A stretch of DNA of 64,000 bases from JAJRXR01 sp041402005 (GTDB lineage: Bacteria; Planctomycetota; Phycisphaerae; Phycisphaerales; UBA1924), in contig JAWKTB010000002.1 in the NCBI GenBank assembly GCA_041402005.1, positions 434,001 through 498,000 of the forward strand, written 5' to 3'. The position numbers and the translations under genes were made by a program. This document shows, in pieces, positions 25,655 through 33,216 of this stretch (position 1 is its first letter; each line of letters begins with the position of its first letter). The notes under the pieces were generated by a model. It was not told the origin of the DNA. It was given only the letters and a program-made list of their open reading frames with translations, and made no database searches.

Positions 25655-26980
25655 TCAGCCCTCGTCGCCCTCGTCGAGGCGTGTCTTGCATACCTCTTCC
25701 ATGACGGTCGTCGCGAAGGAGCCTCGGGGCAGCTCGAAGGCGCACTTGACGTAGGCGCCGTGCTCGTCGACGCCGCCCTCCACGTCCGGGTCGCGCAGCG
25801 GAACACGCAGCGGGCGGCGCGCCCCCCCGATCATCTCGGCGATCGAGCCATCCGCCCGGTCAAGGTCGTCGAGGTCCACGCCGAAGGCGCGCAACGCCTC
25901 CAGCTCGACCTCCCCCTGGCGCCCCGTCGGGCGGGACATCTCGCGTCCCCAGAGTGGGCCCGAGGGGCTGATCTCGAGTGAGCGGAGCATCGCGGGGACG
26001 CTGTCGCGCTTCTCAGGGTCCTGGGCGAGCTTCGTCTCGTCGATCGGGAAGGTCGTCCGGTGCTCGTGGTGGTAGGCGAGGTCGCCCGGGAGGAGTTGAT
26101 CCAGCGTGGCGTCGAGCAGGCGCTGATCGAGGACGGCGTTGAAGATCGAGGACTGGAAGGCGCTGATGTAGTACGAGCGCACGTTCCTGGGCACGGCCCG
26201 CAGGGCGCTGGCGGCGTCCTTGCCCTTGAGCAGTGCGTTGAGCACGATCTGCTCGGTCCGGAACGAACGCGGGAACGCCTCCCAGGCGCCCTCCAGATCG
26301 CCGGCGGCGAACTTCTCTCTCTCCTCGGTCTGCGAGCGCGGCGCCCGGGGGCTTGGCGAGAGCAGCATCCGGACCGCCTCGTCGTACTGACGCAGCACGA
26401 TCGAGCGACCGATGAGATGGTTGTTGGCGAGGTACCCGAAGCGCTGTTCGCCGAAGCGGTTGGGCACGCCCTCCGACGCGAGGCGGTCGAGCACGCGTTT
26501 GGCGACCAGGGCGTCCGAGGCCTTGACGCCCCGGACGCGGATGACGAAGCGGTTGCCGAGCAGGGCGCCCCGCTTGAGTTTCTCCGTGTGCAGGTCCGCC
26601 CAGAGGACGTGGATGTCCGGGCGGTCGAGCATGGGGAAGTCCTCGGGCGTGCGTCCCGGGGCGTGGACGGAGACGAGCTGGCGCGTGATCGCGTGCCGAT
26701 CCTTGAGGCCGGCGGAGCCGATGTCGTCGGGGCGGACGCGGAAGTGGCGGGCGATGGCGTGGATCATCTCGATCGTGCCCAGGCCGCGTTTCTCGACGAA
26801 GAGATAGATGTGCTCGCCCTCGCCCTTCAGGGCGAAGAGGGGGAGCTCCTCGACGATGAAGTCCTCGGGGCGCGCTTTGAGCGTGCCGCCGATGGGGGGC
26901 TGGTCCTCGGTCAGATAGCGCGCGGGGCGGAGGTGGGGGTCCGCGTCCGGGACGCCCCGCGCCTCGTCGGCGGGGTCCAT
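25655..26980 (-). CDS. truD: tRNA pseudouridine(13) synthase TruD
   Basis: Converts uridine 13 of tRNA(Glu) to pseudouridine. Residues ~30-110 carry the TruD start PEDFIVEELPLF and the catalytic Asp in SAGLKDRHAIT; LLGNRFVIRVRG, GVPNRFGEQRFG and the SYYISAFQSSIFNAVL segment are further conserved motifs. At 441 residues it is somewhat longer than E. coli TruD, including a charged insert (SPRAPRSQTEEREKFAAG). The start ATG overlaps the stop of the upstream BFN gene (TGATG), so the two are coupled. Confidence 0.94.
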   Translation of the reverse strand: MDPADEARGVPDADPHLRPARYLTEDQPPIGGTLKARPEDFIVEELPLFALKGEGEHIYLFVEKRGLGTIEMIHAIARHFRVRPDDIGSAGLKDRHAITRQLVSVHAPGRTPEDFPMLDRPDIHVLWADLHTEKLKRGALLGNRFVIRVRGVKASDALVAKRVLDRLASEGVPNRFGEQRFGYLANNHLIGRSIVLRQYDEAVRMLLSPSPRAPRSQTEEREKFAAGDLEGAWEAFPRSFRTEQIVLNALLKGKDAASALRAVPRNVRSYYISAFQSSIFNAVLDQRLLDATLDQLLPGDLAYHHEHRTTFPIDETKLAQDPEKRDSVPAMLRSLEISPSGPLWGREMSRPTGRQGEVELEALRAFGVDLDDLDRADGSIAEMIGGARRPLRVPLRDPDVEGGVDEHGAYVKCAFELPRGSFATTVMEEVCKTRLDEGDEG

Positions 26981-27474
26981 CAGGCGTCGTCCTCGTCGTC
27001 GTCGATGAACGTGCCCGGCTCGTCGGGCGTCTCGCGCGTCGCCTCGTCCAAGACGTGCTCGGCGACGTAGATCGGGACGTGCTCGGTGATGCCCAGCGCG
27101 ATCGCGTCGCTCGGGCGCGAGTCCACGTTGACGAGCGAGCCGTCGTCCTTGCGGAGGCGCAGCTCGGCGTAGAACGTGTGGTCCTGGAGGTCCGTGATCG
27201 CGATGCTCTCGAGGGTCGCGCCCAGCGACGTCACGATGCTGGCGAGCAGGTCGTGCGTCTGGGGGCGTTTGATCTCGACGCCGGCGAGGCGGCGCTCGAT
27301 CGCCTGGGCCTCGGGCAGGCCGATGACGATCGGGAAGGTGCGTCCGTCCTCGATCTGGCGGACCTGGGTCTTGCCCTCGTCATCGACGAACTCCTCGGCC
27401 TCGCGCAGCTCGATGATCTGATAGTCCACGAGCTCGCGGATGAAGATGCGGCTGAGTTCCATGCGCACGGACAT
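26980..27474 (-). CDS. Bifunctional nuclease (BFN) domain protein, DUF151
   Basis: 164 residues. Family features are TFPIVIGLPEAQAIER, KRPQTHDLLASIVTSLGA, FYAELRLRKD and the NVDSRPSDAIALGI signature. Related proteins have been reported as nucleases in some bacteria, but many are uncharacterised. Asp/Glu-rich C-terminal tail. ATG 27474 has a modest Shine-Dalgarno sequence (GGGAG); a second ATG four codons on is possible. Coupled to truD, and 77 nt downstream of nnrE on the same strand, so nnrE-BFN-truD may form one operon. Confidence 0.9.
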   Translation of the reverse strand: MSVRMELSRIFIRELVDYQIIELREAEEFVDDEGKTQVRQIEDGRTFPIVIGLPEAQAIERRLAGVEIKRPQTHDLLASIVTSLGATLESIAITDLQDHTFYAELRLRKDDGSLVNVDSRPSDAIALGITEHVPIYVAEHVLDEATRETPDEPGTFIDDDEDDA

Positions 27475-27551
27475 CGCGCTGCTCCCGTGGGACACCTGAT
27501 CCTCCGCGACGGGGGGCGGCGAGTCAACCTGGAGGCCCGAAGCGGGGCGTG

Positions 27552-28301
27552 TTACCCAGGATCCGCCAGGGATTCGACCAGCTCTCGGGGCGCCCCGATC
27601 GGGGCAACCACCACCCGTCCGAGGCGCTCCGCCGCGCCGGGAGCCGCGAATCCGCGCTTGCGGGCGACGAACGTGACCGTCACGTCCGCGTTGACCGCGT
27701 CGCCCAGGACCCGCCCCGTGTCGGCATCGAGGCCCGAGGGGACGTCCACACAGAGCACGCGCGCCGGTGGACGGCGCGCGTTGATCGCACGGATCAGGGC
27801 GAGCATGACGCCCTCGGGGGGACGGTCGAGGCCGGTGCCGAAGAGAGCGTCCACGAGGAGGCATGAGCGATCGTCAGCCTCGGGTCGGTGTCGCGCGATG
27901 GCGGCGTCGATCCAGGCGTCGACGTCGGCGCCGGTGGCGGGTGGGGGCTCGATCGTCAGGCCCATGCGCTGGCAGGTGGTTAGGTTGGTCAGCGCGTCGC
28001 CCTTGTAGGACTCGGGGGGGCGTGTGAGGAGGATCAGGACGGGGACGTGGGCGTTGTGCAGGTGTCGGGCAAGGGCGAAGCCGTCGCCGGCGTTGGCGCC
28101 GGGGCCACAGAGGATGACGACGGCGTGCAGAGCGTCGCGCGCGATCATCGCGAGGGCCTCGTCCGCAAGCCCGTGCGACGCGTTCTCCATCAGCACGATC
28201 GAGGGGATGGCGTACCGCTCGGCCGCGAGGCGATCGACCTCGCGCAGCGCTTCACGCGAGAGGGTGAGGGGCCCGTGATCGCCCGCCTTGTTCGCGCCCA
28301 T
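27552..28301 (-). CDS. nnrE: NAD(P)H-hydrate epimerase
   Basis: Interconverts R and S forms of damaged NAD(P)HX so that NnrD (16700-17662) can repair both. YjeF-N Rossmann fold: VLMENASHGLADEAL, VILCGPGANAGDGFALARHL (given as CGPGANAGDGFALARHL), DALFGTGLDRPPEG, VLCVDVPSGLDADTG and TVTFVARKRGF. 249 residues, without the dehydratase domain that is often fused. Start ATG 28301 lies 6 nt after a TACACT box. Divergent from the glycosyltransferase gene with a gap of only 33 bp. Confidence 0.93.
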   Translation of the reverse strand: MGANKAGDHGPLTLSREALREVDRLAAERYAIPSIVLMENASHGLADEALAMIARDALHAVVILCGPGANAGDGFALARHLHNAHVPVLILLTRPPESYKGDALTNLTTCQRMGLTIEPPPATGADVDAWIDAAIARHRPEADDRSCLLVDALFGTGLDRPPEGVMLALIRAINARRPPARVLCVDVPSGLDADTGRVLGDAVNADVTVTFVARKRGFAAPGAAERLGRVVVAPIGAPRELVESLADPG

Positions 28302-28307
28302 CGCCCG

Positions 28308-28313
28308 AGTGTA
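28308..28313 (-). promoter_or_regulatory. -10-like box TACACT for nnrE
   Basis: TACACT on the minus strand, 6 nt before the nnrE ATG; leaderless geometry. Only 8 bp separate it from the opposing box at 28322-28327. Confidence 0.5.
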
Positions 28314-28321
28314 CGGGCGGC

Positions 28322-28327
28322 TAGGCT
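28322..28327 (+). promoter_or_regulatory. -10-like box TAGGCT for the glycosyltransferase
   Basis: TAGGCT, 7 nt before GTG 28335. Same box sequence as at 40152. It lies back to back with the nnrE box. Confidence 0.5.
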
Positions 28328-28334
28328 ACGGCGC

Positions 28335-29564
28335 GTGAGCGAGGACGCCCATCTCATCGTCGGCGGCGTGTTGCTGCTCGTCAGCCTCGCGTCGGGGCTC
28401 TACTGGGGCGCGGGGCTGCGCCAGATCGTGCGAACGCGTCGCCTGCTCCCGACGGCGAGAGACGGGGTCGAGATCGGCGAGCGCTCGCCCCCGACCGGGC
28501 GGGTCTGTGTCGTCGTTCCGGCGCACAACGAGCGCGAGAAGATCGGGGCGCTCATCGCCTCGCTGCGGGCGCAGGACTACGCGGATCTGCGGGTCGTGCT
28601 CGCCCTGGACCGATGCACCGACGGGACCCCAGAGGTCGCCCGAGAGGCGGTCGGCGGGGACGACCGGTTCGAGATCGTCGAGATCGACTCGTGCCCGCAA
28701 GGGTGGGCGGGGAAGGTGCACGCCGTCTTCGAGGGGGTGGCCCGGTCGGCGGGCGCGAAGGACGCCGACTGGCTCCTGTTCACGGACGCGGACACCGTGT
28801 TTGATCCCGCGTGCGTGCGCGCAACCTTGGCGATTGCGCAGGAACGGGGGGACGGGCTGCTGAGCCTGCTCAGCACGCTCACGACGGCGAGGTGGTACGA
28901 GCGCTTCGTCCAGGCCTCGTGCGGACTGGAGTTGGTACGCCAGTACCCGCCCCTGAAGGCGTCATTAAAGGACGCGTCGCAACGCCGGGCGTTCGCCAAC
29001 GGACAGTTCATGCTCTTTCGGCGGGACGTGTACGAGGCGGCGGGGGGGCACGCGGGGGTGCGTGACGAGCTGCTCGAGGACATCGCGCTGGCGCGTCGCG
29101 TGCGCGACGTGGGGGCGGGGGCGTCGATGCTGCTCGCCGACGGGATGCTCTCGTGCGCGATGTACGACGACTGGGCTGAGTTTCGCAAGGGGTGGAAGCG
29201 GATCTTCACGGAGGCGGCCAACCGCAAGGCGGGGCGTCTGCGCAAGCACGCGTGGCGTGTGCGCGCGGTCTCGACGGGGCTGCCCCTGGTCGCGCTCGCG
29301 GGCGCTGGGCTCGGCGCCTGGGAGGTCTCGCAGGGACGAACGTGGGGGTGGGCGTGCGTCGTCGTGGGGATGGCGGCTCTGGGCGTGTGGCTGGTCGTCA
29401 TGGGGATCACCGCCAGGGCGGGCGGGGGGTCGGCGTGGCGGGCGCCCCTGGCGGGCGTCGGGGCGTGGCTGACGGGATCGATTTTGCTGGAGGCGGCCCG
29501 CGATCTGGAGGCCGGACGCCCGACGAGCTGGGGCGGGCGGGAGTATGCGCGCCGGGCACGCTAG
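28335..29564 (+). CDS. Family 2 glycosyltransferase, HpnB-like
   Basis: Membrane-bound GT-A glycosyltransferase: one N-terminal hydrophobic helix (IVGGVLLLVSLASGLYWGAG), catalytic domain with CVVVPAHNEREKIGAL, LALDRCTDGT, FTDADTVF (DxD-type metal site), NGQFMLFRRDVYEAAGGH and LLEDIALARRV, then further helices at the C-terminus. This arrangement resembles the hopanoid-associated HpnB group, but no hopanoid genes are adjacent and the sugar and acceptor are unknown. The GTG start is fixed by a TAGGCT box 7 nt upstream. ExbD begins 10 nt after its stop. Confidence 0.85.
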   Translation: MSEDAHLIVGGVLLLVSLASGLYWGAGLRQIVRTRRLLPTARDGVEIGERSPPTGRVCVVVPAHNEREKIGALIASLRAQDYADLRVVLALDRCTDGTPEVAREAVGGDDRFEIVEIDSCPQGWAGKVHAVFEGVARSAGAKDADWLLFTDADTVFDPACVRATLAIAQERGDGLLSLLSTLTTARWYERFVQASCGLELVRQYPPLKASLKDASQRRAFANGQFMLFRRDVYEAAGGHAGVRDELLEDIALARRVRDVGAGASMLLADGMLSCAMYDDWAEFRKGWKRIFTEAANRKAGRLRKHAWRVRAVSTGLPLVALAGAGLGAWEVSQGRTWGWACVVVGMAALGVWLVVMGITARAGGGSAWRAPLAGVGAWLTGSILLEAARDLEAGRPTSWGGREYARRAR

Positions 29565-29567
29565 TGT
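29562..29567 (+). promoter_or_regulatory. -10-like box TAGTGT for exbD
   Basis: TAGTGT, 6 nt before the exbD ATG at 29574; its first three bases are the stop codon of the preceding gene. Possible internal leaderless promoter. Confidence 0.4.
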
Positions 29568-29573
29568 TCTGGC

Positions 29574-30047
29574 ATGAGACGCGTGCGCCGCAGCAGCGCG
29601 GGGGTCCGCCTGGAGCTGACGCCGCTCATCGACGTCGTCTTCCTGCTGCTCACCTTCTTCGTCTTCTCCGTGGTGCTGATGGTGCGCGCGGACGTGCTGG
29701 ACGTGAAGCTGCCCGAGCTGACGGCGGGGCGGTCGGCGGAAGGGGCGCGCACGATCACGGTCACCATCGACGACCAGGGGAAGGTCTTCGTCGAGGGCGA
29801 GGCGGTCGAGCGGGGCGCCATCGGAGATCGCATCCGCGAGATCCGTGCCCAGCGCGGGGAGGACTCGCCGATCCTGCTCGCGGTCGATGAGTCCGGGCGC
29901 GCCGGCGACCTGATCCGTCTCGCGGACGAGCTGTCGGCGGCGGGGCTGGGCGAGTTCAGCGTGCTCGGGCGCCCAAGCAACGCGGAGGGGACGCGTCCCG
30001 GCTTCGTGCCCACGGGACCCGAGGGGGCGGACGGGGGGACGCCGTGA
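29574..30047 (+). CDS. exbD: ExbD/TolR-type energy-transducing membrane protein
   Basis: 157 residues: short basic N-terminus, one transmembrane helix with the functional Asp in LTPLIDVVFLLLTFFVF, then a periplasmic domain (DVKLPEL, ITVTIDDQGKVFVEG, ILLAVDESG). The family works in a proton-driven complex with ExbB/TolQ and a TonB-like partner. The TonB-like gene follows at once with a GTGA overlap, but no ExbB/TolQ gene is nearby, so the motor subunit must be encoded elsewhere. Confidence 0.92.
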   Translation: MRRVRRSSAGVRLELTPLIDVVFLLLTFFVFSVVLMVRADVLDVKLPELTAGRSAEGARTITVTIDDQGKVFVEGEAVERGAIGDRIREIRAQRGEDSPILLAVDESGRAGDLIRLADELSAAGLGEFSVLGRPSNAEGTRPGFVPTGPEGADGGTP

Positions 30048-31000
30048 AGGTGCAGGAGGCGTCACGCGGGTGGCTGGCGGCGGGCGGGGTGTTCAGCCTG
30101 CTCGTGCACGTCGCGGGCGGGCTGCTCGCGGTCGCGTGGGCACACGGCGAGCCCGGGGGCGCGTCGACGGCGACGCCGACGAGCGAGCCACTGCTGGAGC
30201 GCAAGAAGCCGGACGTCGTGCTGGGGATCCAGGAGTCGCGTTCGGTGTCGATCAACTGGCTGGGGTTCGAGACGCCGACGGAGCATCGGGCGCAGGTGGC
30301 GGAGACGGAGCAGCCGGCGCTCTCCATGGCGCCGATGGGTGAGACGCCCGAGGCGGTGTCGGGGTCGGGTGGTGATGGGTCGTCGGCGCGCGCGCCGATC
30401 GCGCCCGGGGAGTTGCAGGCGACGGCGGGCGGGGTGGTCGGGCCGCCCGCGCCGAGCGAGTCGGCGCCGGCGATTGTGGTGCGCCCGAAGGAGTCGGAGG
30501 ACGCGCAGATCGCGGCGTCACCCGATGCGGGGAGTCTCGACCTGCCCCCCGCGCGTGATCCACTCCAGGGCGCGGGCGGTGGGGGGGGCAAGGGCGAAGA
30601 GGGCGCGCCGGCGGGCGGCGACGACCAGCCCGGTCAGCCCAGCGATCGCGAGTCGGTGGCGACGGCGCTACGCGAGGCGATGAACCTGAGCGACTGGGGC
30701 AAGCCCTTGGCGCGCGAGGGGCTGGAGATCAAGACGGTACGCCCGCGCTGGAGCGTGACGACGCGGCTGTCGAGGTCGCCCCGCAACCCGGTGGTCGTGA
30801 TCCAGTTCGGGCGCGACGGCGTGGTGCGGACCGCCCGGTTCCTGCGCGAGGGCAAGTTCGAGTACTCGACCGGGTTCGACGACGTGGACGGGCCCCTGCT
30901 GGACGCGGTGTACCGCTGGAAGGCGGAGGGCAAGGCCCTCGAGCCCCTGGATGAGGCGCAGACGCTCCAGGTCTCGGTCCGCGTCGTTCTGCGGGGTTGA
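30044..31000 (+). CDS. TonB-like energy transducer
   Basis: 318 residues with one N-terminal helix (GGVFSLLVHVAGGLLAVAW), a long Pro/Glu/Gly/Ala-rich linker (about residues 45-215) expected to span the periplasm, and a C-terminal alpha/beta domain (NPVVVIQFGRDGVVRTARFL, LLDAVYRWKAEGKAL) of TonB-CTD type. GTG 30044 overlaps the exbD stop, so the two are coupled. Which outer-membrane receptor it serves is not visible. Assignment rests on architecture and context more than on strong motifs. Confidence 0.72.
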   Translation: MKVQEASRGWLAAGGVFSLLVHVAGGLLAVAWAHGEPGGASTATPTSEPLLERKKPDVVLGIQESRSVSINWLGFETPTEHRAQVAETEQPALSMAPMGETPEAVSGSGGDGSSARAPIAPGELQATAGGVVGPPAPSESAPAIVVRPKESEDAQIAASPDAGSLDLPPARDPLQGAGGGGGKGEEGAPAGGDDQPGQPSDRESVATALREAMNLSDWGKPLAREGLEIKTVRPRWSVTTRLSRSPRNPVVVIQFGRDGVVRTARFLREGKFEYSTGFDDVDGPLLDAVYRWKAEGKALEPLDEAQTLQVSVRVVLRG

Positions 31001-31040
31001 GGCAAGGCGGGGTCGTGGAGAGCCGATAAGGGTGTTCGAG

Positions 31041-31619
31041 ATGACGACGGCTTGCGACAGGATGACGCTGGCGGGGCTCGGGGTGGTGATCGCCTTGGGG
31101 TTGTCTGGCGTCGCCCGGGCGCAGACCGGCCCCGAGCGCGTGGACGCGGGGACGAGCGACGTGGGGCCCCTGAGCGAGAGCCTGCGGATGCTCCCGGTCG
31201 ACCTCCGCGTGTCGGACGACTTCGAGAACGTCTACCGCGTGACGGACGCGAACGGGGACGAGCGGTTCATTCGGCGCCAGGGGGCGCTGGTCGCCGTCTT
31301 CCCGCGCTCCGAGTACATCCCGACGGGCTTTGGCCCGATGGCGGCGATCCCGGCGGGCACGTGGTTCAGGATCGGCGAGCCCCTGGACGTGACGGGCGGT
31401 GGCGGCTCGCACTCCGCGATCGCCTCGCGTCAGCGGATCGACCGGCGCGTGGGTCAGCGACCGGCGAGCGTCGTGGATGCTCGGTCGCCTCGGTCCACGT
31501 CGACCAGTTCTCGTAAGGACGCGGCGCGTTCGGGCGAGGCGCCGACGCCTTGGCGCTCCGAGCGTGCGCGGGGCGTGGCGATCTCGCGGCTGCTCGCGTC
31601 GGCGGCGTCGTCCGACTGA
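31041..31619 (+). CDS. Secreted protein, function unknown
   Basis: 192 residues with a signal peptide (LAGLGVVIALGLSGVARAQ). The first half of the mature part is compact and could be a small beta domain (ENVYRVTDANGDERFIRRQG, AAIPAGTWFRIGEPL). The second half is low-complexity, basic and Ser/Arg-rich. ATG 31041 chosen for the signal peptide; GTG 31032 is an alternative. Follows the TonB-like gene by 40 nt on the same strand, and is convergent with floA (1-bp gap between stops). Confidence 0.65.
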   Translation: MTTACDRMTLAGLGVVIALGLSGVARAQTGPERVDAGTSDVGPLSESLRMLPVDLRVSDDFENVYRVTDANGDERFIRRQGALVAVFPRSEYIPTGFGPMAAIPAGTWFRIGEPLDVTGGGGSHSAIASRQRIDRRVGQRPASVVDARSPRSTSTSSRKDAARSGEAPTPWRSERARGVAISRLLASAASSD

Positions 31620-31620
31620 C

Positions 31621-32622
31621 CTACGCCTTGTCGTGATTCTCGGGCTTGGAGATGGACTCGCGCATGCGCGTGTCGGCCATCACGTTCTTCATGCGGTAGT
31701 AGTCCATGATGCCCATGTTCCCGGAGCGGAAGGCCTCGGCCATCGCCTTGGGAACCTCGGCCTCGGCCAGGACGACCAGCGCCCGGTTCTTCTGCTCCTC
31801 CGCCTTGTTCTCCTGCTCGTGGGCGACGGCCAGGGCGCGACGCTTCTCGGCCTCGGCCTGGAAGCGGCGCTTGTCCGCCTCGGCCTGGTCGCCCTGCAGC
31901 TTGGCGCCGATGTTCTCTCCCACGTCCACGTCCGCGATGTCGATCGAAAGGATCTCGAACGCGGTGCCGGCGTCGAGGCCCCTGGCCATGACGGCCTTGG
32001 AGATGCGGTCGGGGTTCTCGAGCACCTGCTTGTGGCTCTCGGCGGAGCCGATCGCGGAGACAATGCCCTCGCCGACGCGGGCGATGATGGTCTCCTCGGT
32101 GGCGCCGCCTACCAAGCGGGGGAGGTTGGTCCGGACGGTGACGCGGGCCTTGGCGCGGAGCTGGATGCCGTCCTTGGCGACGGCGTCGATGGTGGGGCGC
32201 CCCTGCATCGGGTTGGGGCAGTCGATGACCTTGGGGTTCACCGAGGTCTGGACAGCGTCGAGGATGTCGCGCCCGGCGAGGTCGATCGAGCAGGCGGTGT
32301 CGAAGTCGAGGGCGATCTTGGCGCGCATCGCGGCGATGAGGGCGCTGACGACGTTGCGGATGCGCCCGCCGGCGAGGTAGTGCGTCTCGAGCTGGGCGGT
32401 GGAGAGGGGGATGCCGGCCTTGACCGAGCGGATGCGGCTGTGGACGACCTCGCTGATGTCGACCTTGCGGAGGCGCATGCCGATGATCTCAAGCATGCCG
32501 ACGCGTGCGTTGGAGAGCAGCGCCTGGATGTAGAGCTTGATGAACTGCCCGACGATGGCGAGGAAGACGAGCAGGAAGAGGGCGACGACGACGCCGACGA
32601 TGATGAGGATGGTGGTTCCCAC
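31621..32622 (-). CDS. floA: Flotillin-like protein FloA
   Basis: Scaffold of functional membrane microdomains. 333 residues, the family's normal length. N-terminal membrane segment (LIIVGVVVALFLLVFLAIVG), SPFH/PHB-type core (FIKLYIQALLSNARVGMLEI, LVGGATEETIIARVGEGIV), and a C-terminal charged coiled-coil rich in Ala/Glu/Lys (GDQAEADKRRFQAEAEKRRA). Start is a GTG with AGGAG 8 nt upstream. A TATACT box lies 48 nt before the start, so this gene is normally led, unlike several neighbours. FloA commonly sits next to NfeD proteins, and both NfeD genes lie just upstream here. Confidence 0.95.
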   Translation of the reverse strand: MGTTILIIVGVVVALFLLVFLAIVGQFIKLYIQALLSNARVGMLEIIGMRLRKVDISEVVHSRIRSVKAGIPLSTAQLETHYLAGGRIRNVVSALIAAMRAKIALDFDTACSIDLAGRDILDAVQTSVNPKVIDCPNPMQGRPTIDAVAKDGIQLRAKARVTVRTNLPRLVGGATEETIIARVGEGIVSAIGSAESHKQVLENPDRISKAVMARGLDAGTAFEILSIDIADVDVGENIGAKLQGDQAEADKRRFQAEAEKRRALAVAHEQENKAEEQKNRALVVLAEAEVPKAMAEAFRSGNMGIMDYYRMKNVMADTRMRESISKPENHDKA

Positions 32623-32670
32623 GCGAAGGTCTCCTGAGGTCGTCGCGGGGCGCGCCCCGCAGGTCGGGCG

Positions 32671-32676
32671 AGTATA
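32671..32676 (-). promoter_or_regulatory. -10-like box TATACT for floA
   Basis: TATACT on the minus strand, 48 nt before the floA GTG and followed by an AGGAG ribosome site, hence a conventional leader. No clear -35 hexamer at 16-18 nt. Confidence 0.45.
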
Positions 32677-32700
32677 GCTGGGCGGGCGCGGCGCCCGGGA

Positions 32701-33216
32701 TCAGGCCCGATCGCCCTCGATCGGTCGCACGCGGAGCGTGGTCATGTCGACGCCGATGACGCGGACGCGTTGGCCCTTGTCGACGAGCGAGGCGACGGCG
32801 ACGGCCTCGTGCTTCTCGCCGCCGGCGCGGATCGTGCCCACGGGGTGGAGGTCGGTGAGGGCGACGCCCTCGGTCTCGACGAGGGCGAGCAGGCGTTCGC
32901 GTGACTCGCGCTCGCGCAGCTCGCGCTCGGCGCGGAGGTCCTCGCTGACCTCGCCGAGCATGGCGCGCCCGGTTCTGGTCTGGGGTAAGAGGTTGAGCGC
33001 GAAGAAGAAGAGGCTGGGCCCGCCGATGACAACGATGAGTGAGCCGATGACGCCCCAGATCGTGGAGTGGCGGAAGAGGCAGACGACGCCGGCGATGGCG
33101 ACGGCGATGGAGATGATGCCGAGGATGCCGCCCGAGGGGACGAAGACCTCGATGAGTGTGAGCAGGAGGGCGGCGCCGAGGAGCGCGAGCCCCCAGATGA
33201 GCATGGTCTCACTCAC
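32701..33216 (-). CDS. Short NfeD-like membrane protein
   Basis: 171 residues: two or three membrane helices (LIWGLALLGAALLLTLIEVF, IISIAVAIAGVVCLF, VIGSLIVVIGGPSLFFFALN given in part) and a C-terminal OB-fold-like domain (DLHPVGTIRAGGEKHEAVAV, RVRVIGVDMTTLRVRPI), the usual NfeD arrangement. GTG 33216 overlaps the stop of the upstream NfeD protease (GTGA); ATG 33204 is an alternative. Thought to work with flotillin FloA, whose gene is next. Confidence 0.88.
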   Translation of the reverse strand: MSETMLIWGLALLGAALLLTLIEVFVPSGGILGIISIAVAIAGVVCLFRHSTIWGVIGSLIVVIGGPSLFFFALNLLPQTRTGRAMLGEVSEDLRAERELRERESRERLLALVETEGVALTDLHPVGTIRAGGEKHEAVAVASLVDKGQRVRVIGVDMTTLRVRPIEGDRA

